From the NCBI GenBank assembly GCA_945898095.1, contig CAMDHE010000014.1:1-55969 (forward strand): a DNA stretch of 55,969 bases, in the 5' to 3' direction. The DNA comes from Roseateles toxinivorans. Its GTDB lineage: Bacteria; Pseudomonadota; Gammaproteobacteria; Burkholderiales; Burkholderiaceae_C. Shown in pieces: positions 48,832-55,969 of this stretch (position 1 is the first letter of the stretch; every line of letters begins with the position of its first letter). Position numbers and translations under genes: made by a program. The notes below the pieces were generated by a model. That model saw only the letters and a list, made by a program, of their open reading frames with translations, searched no databases and was not told the origin of the DNA.

Positions 48832-49473
48832 ATGGACTATCCCCAATACAACCCGAAATCAGACAATCTCCCGCTCTCCGACGAGGAATTGTCAACGCTG
48901 GACGACATGCTGACCAAGCTGCCCAGCGACGCCTCGATGAACATCGAGGCCATGGACGGCTACCTCTCAGGCCTGCTGCTGAGCCCCAGGAATCTGAGCG
49001 ACCTGGCCGGTGCGGCCTGGATGCCCATGGTCTGGGGCGGCGATGGCGAGGACCTCGATGACGGCCGCAAGCCCGACAACTATCCCTTCGCCAGCGGCAA
49101 GCAGCGCAAGCGCGTGACCTTGCTGGTGCTGCGCCACTTGCAATCGATCGCTTGGCAATGGGCCGCCCAGCCGAGTTCGTGGGAGCCGATTTTCAGCGTT
49201 GCCGAGCATGAAGGCGAAGACCTGATCGATGCCGAGGAATGGGCGATCGGTTTCCTGACCGCCGTTGATCTGGCGCCCGAGGCCTGGGAGCCGCTGTTTG
49301 CCGATGCCGAGATCGGGCCTTTGCTGGCACCGATCGCGCTGCTCGGCGCTGACGAAACCCAGCTCGGCGACGAAGACCGCGCCCGTCTGGCCGACCCGCT
49401 GCAGCGCGACGCGATCAGCCGTGCGGTGCTCGATTCGGTGCTGGCGATCTACGCCAAACGCAAACCGGCGTAA
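48832..49473 (+). CDS. UPF0149/YecA-YgfB family protein
   Basis: 213 residues. LSDEELSTLDDMLTKLPSDA and AMDGYLSGLLLSPRNL are the UPF0149 N-terminal blocks; AEEWAIGFLTAVDLAPEAWE is the central one. No C-terminal SEC-C zinc motif is present, unlike YecA proper. Role unknown. Begins 34 nt after the small hypothetical and ends exactly against the convergent S9 peptidase gene. Confidence 0.87.
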   Translation: MDYPQYNPKSDNLPLSDEELSTLDDMLTKLPSDASMNIEAMDGYLSGLLLSPRNLSDLAGAAWMPMVWGGDGEDLDDGRKPDNYPFASGKQRKRVTLLVLRHLQSIAWQWAAQPSSWEPIFSVAEHEGEDLIDAEEWAIGFLTAVDLAPEAWEPLFADAEIGPLLAPIALLGADETQLGDEDRARLADPLQRDAISRAVLDSVLAIYAKRKPA

Positions 49474-52149
49474 TCAAGGCGGGGTTGCGGCGCTACCCAG
49501 CTGTCGCAACCAGAAGGCCTCGTACTTGCGGTGCAAGCCGACCGGCTTGACCGTGCCGCCCAGACCATGCAGCCCGTCCGGATCGAGGAACAGATCGACC
49601 AGCGCTTCCTTGCCCGATGCGAGCAAGGCGCGGTAGACGTTGACCGTATCCTGGTACAGCACGTTCGGGTCCTGCATGCCATGTACCAGCAGCAAGGGCT
49701 TCTTCAAATTCCGCGCCATCGGCAGCAGGGAATATTTGCGCAGCACCGGCTTGCTGCGGTCGACCGGGCCGATCGTGCGGCCGCTGTACCAGCTGTTGTA
49801 GTTTTCCCATTCAGTCGGTCCGGCGCCGGCAATGCCGGCGGCAAACAGATCGGGCTTGCTGTACAGCGTGTACTGGGTCTGGAAGCCACCAAAGCTCCAG
49901 CCGGTCAGCCCGATGCGCGAACCATCAGCACCAAGATTGGCCACCATATAGCGGTGCAGATCCTCAAGGTCTTCGCTCTGCGGCAGGCCGGGCTGCTGCC
50001 AATTGGCATCGGAAAAGCGCCGGCCGTAATTCGAATGGCCGCGCGGGTCGACGGTCACCATCAGATAGCCATGGCGCGACGCCATATACATGCCGAACAG
50101 ATAGGCGCTGGCCTGGAAGCTGTCGGTCTCGACCAGATGCCGGTCGTTCAACGGGCCGCCATAGACATAGACCACCGCCGGGCGGCGGTCGCTGGCTGAC
50201 CAGCCCGGCGGCTTGAACGCATAGGCCTGGAGCCGGTCGCCATGGCGATTGCTGAAACTGAAGCGCTCGGGCCGCAGGCGGTCGACCTCAGCCCAGGCCT
50301 TGTCATGGCTATCGGTCAGAACCCGCGCGGCATCGGCCTTGCTGCCGTTCAGCAACTTCAATTCAGGCCGCGATGCCCATTGGCCGGCATTGGCAGCCAG
50401 CCATTGGCCGTCGTAGGAGACAACCGCATTGCGGTGGTAATCGCTGGCGGCACCGAGCGCCTGCATCGAACCGTCAGCCATGCCGACGCGGTACAGATTC
50501 ATCGCCGCAGCATCGTCCTTGTTGGCGAGCACAAACATCGTCTGACTATCAGGCGTAAAGCCGAGCAGCTTGATGGCCTCGAAATCACCTTTCAGCAAAG
50601 GCTTCAAACTGCGCGTGGCAAGGTCCAAGGCATAGGGCTGGCGCCAGCCGGCTTCATCGAGCACCAGCACCAGTTGCTTCGCGTCAGGCGTGAATACCGG
50701 GTTGATTACGTTGACAACTTCATGCCCGACATCGCCGCGTCGCTCGAGCAAGAGCTCGGGCTTGGTGGTTTCATCGGCGTTACCCATATAGATGCGCAGC
50801 AACTCCTTCTCGCGCTCCCAGGTGGAAAAGGCATAGCGGCTGCCGTCGCGCGCCCAGGCGACCGGGCTGATCTCGAACCAGCCATCACCGCCCGCCTGGG
50901 TGAACACCGGCGGCGCCTGCTTGACCGGTTTGTTGGCTTCATCGGGGACCCGGCGGATATAGAGGGCCAAAGGCTTTTGCGTGCGCTTGTCGTCGGAGAC
51001 TTCGCGGTCGACCTTCTTGGCCGTCGCGAAGCGTTCGCTGTAGTTCATGATCTCGACCTTGCGCCCAGCCGCCTCGGGTGCTGGCTTGCCTTCATCGTCA
51101 GCCGGTTTCAGCGGCGCGCGGCCGACCATGGCCATCCAGCGACCGTCTTCGCTGATCACCGTCGACTCGATGCGGTATTTCTTTTCGGCCTCATCAGCAT
51201 GAATCAACTCGCGGTTGATGACCTGAGTGCCCGCCGTAGCAAAGCGGCTGCGCAACAAGCGGGTCTCGTCCATGAAGACAAAACCCAGGTCGTCCGGCGT
51301 ATAGCTGACGATGCGCAGATCGCGCTGCGTCGCCACCAGCGGCTGCAAGCTGGCTGATCCCGCCTGCCAGCGCAGCAGGCCGCCGCGGTACTGGACAATC
51401 AATTCATCGCGCTGATTGGCCCAGACGATCTGCTTGACGCCGGGATAAAGATCGGCCGGCTTGAGCTTTTCCTTGACGACTTTTTTCTTCAATTCGTCGC
51501 GCCATTCCCAGATTTCCTTGTCGGCCTTGTCGGCTTTGTCGGCAGCAGATGCCGCTGCTGCGGCCGGAGCAGCAACAGCCAACGGCTTGCCCGACTTCTT
51601 TGCAGCCAGCGCTGCGGCCGCCTGCTTTTCGACTGCGGCCTCGGCCTTGTCGACGGCTTTCTGGGCATCGTCGCGCACCCTTTTCTCGGCGAATTCGACC
51701 TTCAGCCGCGCGATCGCGGCGTCTTCCCATTGCCCCAGGTCGACCGATTGGCCCTTCAAAAAGCCAGCCTGCGCCAGCTCGCGAGCCTGTGCGGTAGCGG
51801 TCTCATCGCGCTTTTGCTTGAGCTTCTTGTCAAAGCGCTCGATGTCCTCGGGCGCGTCAAAGGCGGCCATCAGCGCGGGCGAAGTCAGCCTCAGCGTCTT
51901 GCCGCTGCGCAAGTCATGAACATAGAGATCGGTTCCAGGCTCGCCAAACGGGTTCCACAGATAAGCCAGATAACGGCCGCTGCGGCTGAACTTGGGTTCG
52001 ACCGCGTTCTCGCCCCGATAAGGTTGAGCACGGAACAACTGTTCCAGCGTCAAAGCGGCTTGCGGCGAAGCCAATACCGACGCCGCCATGGCGCTCAGCA
52101 ATGCTGCCAGCAGGCAGGCCAGGCCCAACCCTCGTGATGTTTTGAACAA
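49474..52149 (-). CDS. S9-family prolyl oligopeptidase-like peptidase, exported
   Basis: 891 residues from TTG 52149, chosen because GGGAG (52156-52160) is 6 nt upstream and the next residues form a signal peptide ending ASVLA-SP; the longer open frame is unsupported. A beta-propeller follows. At about 155-220 there is a Lys/Ala-rich insertion (KAVDKAEAAVEKQAAAALAA, ADKADKADKEIWEW) likely to be a coiled or flexible arm. Catalytic domain: Ser in LTGWSFGGFQT, Asp in HGMQDPNVLYQD, His in PDGLHGLGG, the triad order of S9 peptidases (dipeptidyl peptidase-IV/acylaminoacyl type). It would degrade short proline-containing peptides in the periplasm. Confidence 0.88.
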   Translation of the reverse strand: MFKTSRGLGLACLLAALLSAMAASVLASPQAALTLEQLFRAQPYRGENAVEPKFSRSGRYLAYLWNPFGEPGTDLYVHDLRSGKTLRLTSPALMAAFDAPEDIERFDKKLKQKRDETATAQARELAQAGFLKGQSVDLGQWEDAAIARLKVEFAEKRVRDDAQKAVDKAEAAVEKQAAAALAAKKSGKPLAVAAPAAAAASAADKADKADKEIWEWRDELKKKVVKEKLKPADLYPGVKQIVWANQRDELIVQYRGGLLRWQAGSASLQPLVATQRDLRIVSYTPDDLGFVFMDETRLLRSRFATAGTQVINRELIHADEAEKKYRIESTVISEDGRWMAMVGRAPLKPADDEGKPAPEAAGRKVEIMNYSERFATAKKVDREVSDDKRTQKPLALYIRRVPDEANKPVKQAPPVFTQAGGDGWFEISPVAWARDGSRYAFSTWEREKELLRIYMGNADETTKPELLLERRGDVGHEVVNVINPVFTPDAKQLVLVLDEAGWRQPYALDLATRSLKPLLKGDFEAIKLLGFTPDSQTMFVLANKDDAAAMNLYRVGMADGSMQALGAASDYHRNAVVSYDGQWLAANAGQWASRPELKLLNGSKADAARVLTDSHDKAWAEVDRLRPERFSFSNRHGDRLQAYAFKPPGWSASDRRPAVVYVYGGPLNDRHLVETDSFQASAYLFGMYMASRHGYLMVTVDPRGHSNYGRRFSDANWQQPGLPQSEDLEDLHRYMVANLGADGSRIGLTGWSFGGFQTQYTLYSKPDLFAAGIAGAGPTEWENYNSWYSGRTIGPVDRSKPVLRKYSLLPMARNLKKPLLLVHGMQDPNVLYQDTVNVYRALLASGKEALVDLFLDPDGLHGLGGTVKPVGLHRKYEAFWLRQLGSAATPP

Positions 52150-52243
52150 TCCGCGCTCCCGATTTTTGCGACCCCAAGTCAGGGCGGCGCATTCTAGTAG
52201 ACAAGGCCGCAACAAGATCCAACACAGGGCTAAACTGCCACCC

Positions 52244-52540
52244 ATGCTGTCCCAATTCATCGCCGCCTTCGCCTTGCTGATCTGTGTCGCCTTGGCCGTC
52301 CACATGGTCATGCCTCCAGCACTGCAGCGCCGCGTCGATGCGGGTCTGCAACGGCTGCTGTGGCAGCTGCGCCAGCGCTGGCAGGGTCGGTCAAATGCAA
52401 AGCAGGCCGAGGAGATCGCCGCAGCGACTGCGCAGGCCGCCATCGATCGCGCCCGCGCCAGACCCGAAGGGCAATGGGAAGGCAATGTCTACCGGCCCAG
52501 GCGCTTCGGCAAGCCAAGGGACAAAGACAAGTTGCATTGA
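52244..52540 (+). CDS. Small single-span membrane protein
   Basis: 98 residues. MLSQFIAAFALLICVALAVH is one TM helix, followed by a basic amphipathic stretch (LQRRVDAGLQRLLWQLRQRW) and an Ala/Arg/Lys-rich tail ending in RRFGKPRDKDKLH. Similar small membrane proteins occur in Burkholderiales. Start at ATG 52244; the longer frame upstream overlaps the S9 peptidase gene promoter and has no signal. Function unknown. Confidence 0.6.
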   Translation: MLSQFIAAFALLICVALAVHMVMPPALQRRVDAGLQRLLWQLRQRWQGRSNAKQAEEIAAATAQAAIDRARARPEGQWEGNVYRPRRFGKPRDKDKLH

Positions 52541-52580
52541 CTCTTGCAGGCGGCTGTCTGCAGGCAGCACCGTTTGCCGA

Positions 52581-55500
52581 TCAGCCTTGCCGACCTAGCC
52601 TCCCCGCCAGCGCCTGTCCGGTATGCGATGCTGCAGTCGCGACGACGGTTTCGGGTGTGCCGGCGACGACCACGCTGCCGCCAGCGTCACCGCCTTCGGG
52701 TCCCAGGTCGATGACCCAGTCGGCTTCGGCGATCACATCAAGGTCATGTTCGATCACGATCACCGAATGCCCGCCCGCCACCAGGCGGTGCAGCACATGG
52801 ATCAGGCGCTCGACATCGGCCATATGCAGGCCGACGGTCGGCTCGTCCAGCACATAGAGTGTGTGCGGCGCTTTCTGGCCGCGGCGGGCCACGTCGTCGC
52901 GGACCTTGACCAATTCGCTGACCAACTTGATTCGCTGCGCTTCGCCGCCTGACAGCGTCGGCGAAGGCTGACCGAGGGTCAGATAGCCGAGCCCCACATC
53001 CTGCAACAGTTTCAGTGGATGGCCGATGGAAGGCATCGCGGCGAAGAATTCGACCGCTTCGTCGACTTCCATCTTCAGCACATCGCCGATGTTCTTGCCG
53101 CGCCAGGTGACGCCAAGCGTTTCGGGGTTGAAGCGCTGGCCATGGCATTGATCGCAAAGGACTTTCACATCGGGCAGAAAGCTCATCGCGATGGTCTTCA
53201 TGCCCTGGCCTTCACAGCCCGGGCAGCGGCCAGCGCCGGTGTTGAACGAGAACCTCGCCGGCGCATAACCGCGTGCCTTGGCTTCGAGCGTTTCAGCGAA
53301 CAGCTTGCGCATCGCATCCCAGAAACCGATATAGGTCGCCGGGCATGAACGCGGCGTTTTGCCAATCGGCGTCTGGTCGACTTCAAGCACCCGGTCGACC
53401 TTTTCATGGCCTTCGATGCCGGCGCAGCCGATCCAACGCGCTGGCGCCCGCCGCAGCGGCACCGCCTGCGCCATATTCGCCAGCAACACATCGCGCGCCA
53501 GCGTGCTTTTGCCGCTGCCCGAGACGCCGGTCACGGCCACCAAGCGGTGCAACGGCAGGTCGATGCTCACCTGCTTCAGGTTGTGCAAGCTGGCTTCAAG
53601 CAGGCGCAGGCGAGGCGCATCGGCGAGCATCTCGCGGCGCGGTTGCAGCGGGTGGATCAAGGGTTGAGCCAGGAAACGGCCAGTGACCGACTCAGGCTGC
53701 AAAGCCAGCTCGGCCACCGTGCCCTGGGCGACGACACGGCCGCCGCGCTTGCCAGCTCCTGGGCCGATGTCGATGATATGGTCGGCGCGGCGGATCGTGT
53801 CTTCGTCATGTTCGACCACCACCAGCGTATTGCCCCGGTCGGCCAACTGGCCCAGCGCCTTCAGCAGGATCTGGTTGTCGCGCGGATGCAAGCCTATCGT
53901 CGGTTCGTCAAGCACATAGCAAACACCTTGCAGATTGCTGCCAAGCTGCGCGGCCAGCCGGATCCGCTGCGCTTCGCCGCCGCTGAGCGTGGGCGCGGCG
54001 CGGTCAAGCGTCAGGTAGCCGAGGCCGACTTCCTCAAGGAATTCGAGCCGGCCCTGGATCTCGCTGAGCACATCACGGGCGATCTCGGCATCGCGGCCAC
54101 TCAGGTTCAAGCCTGCCGCCCAAGCGCCGGCCTGCTTGACGCTGCAGGCTGCTACCGCGCTGATCGCCAGACCTTCAAATGTCACTGCACGCGCCGCAGG
54201 GTTCAGGCGCGCGCCATGGCATTCGGCGCAAGGCTGATCGACCAGGCCTTCGACATCGGCCTCCTCGGAAGGAAAGCTCTGCTCGCGGCCCTTCTTCTCA
54301 TCATCAGGCTTCGAATCATCGAGCGCCTGTCTTTGCTCGCGCGTCAAGGCCAGCCCGGTGCCGACGCAACTGCCGCACCAGCCATGCTTGCTGTTGTACG
54401 AGAACATGCGCGGATCAAGTTCGCCATAGCTGACACCACAGGTCGGGCAGGCGCGCTTGGTGCTGAAAACCTTGACCTTGCCGATGTCTGCCGTGCCGCG
54501 GCCTTCGGAGATCGCGGTCTGCAGCCCGTCCAGCGGCGTCAGCAGATGCAGCACGCCCTTGCCCAGCTCCAGGGTCTTGGCCAGCAAAAGGCGCAGTTCG
54601 GCTTCATTGTCAACGGCGATCACCAGGTCGCCGACCGGCAGTTCGAGCAGATGTTCCTTGAAGCGGTCAAGCCGCGGCCAATGGGCGGTCGGCAAGAACT
54701 CGCCGTCGACACGCAGATGGGTGTGGCCACGCGCCTTGGCCCATTTGGCCAGATCGGTATAAAGCCCCTTGCGATTGACCACCAGCGGCGCCAGCAGGCC
54801 GACATGCTGACCCTTGTGATCACGCAACAGCTGCGCCGCGATCGATTCGACGCTTTGCGGCCGCACCGGCGTGCCGTCGTGGATGCAATGCTGGAGGCCG
54901 AGCTTGACGTAGAGCAGGCGCAAAAAATGCCAGACTTCGGTGGCGGTGGCAACGGTGCTCTTGCGGCCGCCACGCGACTGGCGCTGCTCGATCGCCACCG
55001 TTGGCGGGATGCCCCAGACCGCGTCGACCTCGGGCCGGCCGGCCGGCTGGACGATCGAACGCGCATAGGCGTTCAGCGATTCCAGATAGCGGCGCTGACC
55101 TTCGTTGAAGAGGATGTCGAAAGCGATCGTGCTTTTGCCCGAGCCTGACACGCCGGTGATCACATTGAAGATCCCGCGCGGAATGCTCAGGTCGACCGAC
55201 TGCAGGTTATGTTCCCGCGCGTTGACGATGCGAATGACCTCATGGTCGACGCCGCCGATGCGCAGCGAATGCTCGGCCGCCGCGCGTTTGGCACGCATCA
55301 AGGTCTGCAGTGGCCGGCCCTCTTCGGCCACATGCGCCGCATGGGCCAGCTGGGTCGCCGGCCGGTCCATTACCAAGGCATAGTCGCGCATGGCCTTTGC
55401 CGTATGCGAAGTCGGATGCTCCCTGACCTGCTCGGGCGTACCGCTGCAGACCAATTCGCCGCCGGCCTCGCCGCCTTCGGGGCCCAGGTCGATCAGCCAA

Positions 55501-55969
55501 TCGGCTGCGCGGATCACGTCAAGGTTATGTTCGATCACGATCAGCGAATGCCCGACCGCGAGCAGCTTGCGCAGCGCCCGCATCAGCTTGGCGATGTCGT
55601 CGAAATGCAGGCCAGTGGTCGGCTCATCGAACATGAACAGCGTGCCCTTCTTGGCCAGCGCCTGGCGCGGCTTGGTTGCCGCTTCGGCCAGGAAACCCGC
55701 CAGCTTGAGCCGCTGCGCTTCGCCGCCCGACAAGGTCGGCACCGGCTGACCCAGCTTCACATATTCGAGCCCGACGTCGACGATCGGCTGCAGCTTGGCC
55801 AGCACCTCGCGGTCGTCCTTGAACAGCCGCACCGCTTCGCTGACGGTCAGATCGAGCGTATCGGCAACGCTGAGTTCGCGGTCGGCCCGGCTCAGTTTTA
55901 CATCGAGGATCTCAGCACGGAAACGCCGGCCGTCGCAATCGGGGCAACGCAGATAGACGTCGGACAGGA
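52581..55969 (-). CDS. UvrA-family ABC ATPase, tandem double-length form (C-terminal 1,129 residues in window)
   Basis: The frame is open at the right edge. From there it gives the end of one UvrA copy (CPDCDGRRFRAE; LSGGEAQRLKLA; LFMFDEPTTGLH) and, from about residue 240, a complete second UvrA: Walker A GVSGSGKST twice (GVSGSGKSTIAF, GVSGSGKSTLAR), signature LSGGEAQRIRLA and LSGGEAQRIKLV, Walker B VLDEPTIGLHP and VLDEPTVGLHM, zinc sites CPTCGVSYGELDPRMF and CPGCEGQGMK/CDQCHG. Two UvrA units in one chain are known in some betaproteobacteria and are paralogues of standard UvrA (about 940 residues). Role presumably DNA damage recognition; exact function unknown. Confidence 0.9.
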   Translation of the reverse strand, partial: LSDVYLRCPDCDGRRFRAEILDVKLSRADRELSVADTLDLTVSEAVRLFKDDREVLAKLQPIVDVGLEYVKLGQPVPTLSGGEAQRLKLAGFLAEAATKPRQALAKKGTLFMFDEPTTGLHFDDIAKLMRALRKLLAVGHSLIVIEHNLDVIRAADWLIDLGPEGGEAGGELVCSGTPEQVREHPTSHTAKAMRDYALVMDRPATQLAHAAHVAEEGRPLQTLMRAKRAAAEHSLRIGGVDHEVIRIVNAREHNLQSVDLSIPRGIFNVITGVSGSGKSTIAFDILFNEGQRRYLESLNAYARSIVQPAGRPEVDAVWGIPPTVAIEQRQSRGGRKSTVATATEVWHFLRLLYVKLGLQHCIHDGTPVRPQSVESIAAQLLRDHKGQHVGLLAPLVVNRKGLYTDLAKWAKARGHTHLRVDGEFLPTAHWPRLDRFKEHLLELPVGDLVIAVDNEAELRLLLAKTLELGKGVLHLLTPLDGLQTAISEGRGTADIGKVKVFSTKRACPTCGVSYGELDPRMFSYNSKHGWCGSCVGTGLALTREQRQALDDSKPDDEKKGREQSFPSEEADVEGLVDQPCAECHGARLNPAARAVTFEGLAISAVAACSVKQAGAWAAGLNLSGRDAEIARDVLSEIQGRLEFLEEVGLGYLTLDRAAPTLSGGEAQRIRLAAQLGSNLQGVCYVLDEPTIGLHPRDNQILLKALGQLADRGNTLVVVEHDEDTIRRADHIIDIGPGAGKRGGRVVAQGTVAELALQPESVTGRFLAQPLIHPLQPRREMLADAPRLRLLEASLHNLKQVSIDLPLHRLVAVTGVSGSGKSTLARDVLLANMAQAVPLRRAPARWIGCAGIEGHEKVDRVLEVDQTPIGKTPRSCPATYIGFWDAMRKLFAETLEAKARGYAPARFSFNTGAGRCPGCEGQGMKTIAMSFLPDVKVLCDQCHGQRFNPETLGVTWRGKNIGDVLKMEVDEAVEFFAAMPSIGHPLKLLQDVGLGYLTLGQPSPTLSGGEAQRIKLVSELVKVRDDVARRGQKAPHTLYVLDEPTVGLHMADVERLIHVLHRLVAGGHSVIVIEHDLDVIAEADWVIDLGPEGGDAGGSVVVAGTPETVVATAASHTGQALAGRLGRQG

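Noticed and set aside
53406-55148. Plus-strand open frame of 580 codons opposite UvrA
   Set aside because: Shadow frame; the minus strand contains all UvrA motifs.

Overview
The window is high-GC DNA from a betaproteobacterium, most likely Burkholderiales. That placement is inferred from a Gram-negative trimeric porin, a DUF3422 protein, the msrP-msrQ / pteridine reductase / folB / ttcA string, a cytochrome c4 divergent from engB, and a very long UvrA paralogue. No rRNA, integrase, complete insertion sequence or CRISPR array is visible.

Positions 1-23,455 look accessory. The left edge holds the start of a four-carbon acid sugar kinase, divergent from a GntR/FCD regulator with palindromic operators between them. 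Next come wreckage of an AbiE toxin-antitoxin pair joined to a truncated response regulator, and a small membrane protein. The centrepiece is a run of about 20 kb read leftwards from 22.1 to 2.1 kb: a TonB-dependent receptor, an XRE-cupin regulator, three amidohydrolases, two BAAT-type hydrolases, three VOC/glyoxalase-like proteins, an esterase, an MFS transporter, a cysteine-dioxygenase-like cupin, an MDR oxidoreductase, two hotdog thioesterases and an AMP-forming acyl-CoA ligase. Most of these genes overlap or nearly touch. A 15-bp palindrome, consensus TTRACTWWWWGTYAA, occurs four times, only in the two control regions of this run, and three copies overlap plausible -35 hexamers. I read it as one regulon: outer-membrane uptake, hydrolysis of amide and ester bonds, CoA activation and CoA-ester processing of an unknown compound. 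Its substrate cannot be read from sequence.

Positions 22.1-24.3 kb form a junction zone with an orphan ParD-like antitoxin, gene-poor DNA, tRNA-Gly(TCC) and a Gp49/HigB-XRE toxin-antitoxin pair. The 3' end of the tRNA faces the accessory block, as is common where islands integrate, but no attachment repeat was found.

From 24.3 kb onward the DNA looks like core chromosome: a DODA-type dioxygenase, a large FtsX-type permease, a conserved hypothetical next to an HNH endonuclease, a SlyB-like lipoprotein, a NitT/TauT-type ABC importer followed by a porin, DUF3422, an MFS/CBS pair, a DUF2520/methyltransferase pair, yjdM, engB, cytochrome c4, the tightly coupled msrP-msrQ-SDR-folB-ttcA operon, a MITE-like 166-bp element, an M48 peptidase, glmU, a thioredoxin-like protein, a UPF0149 protein, an S9 peptidase and a double-length UvrA that leaves the window at its right end.
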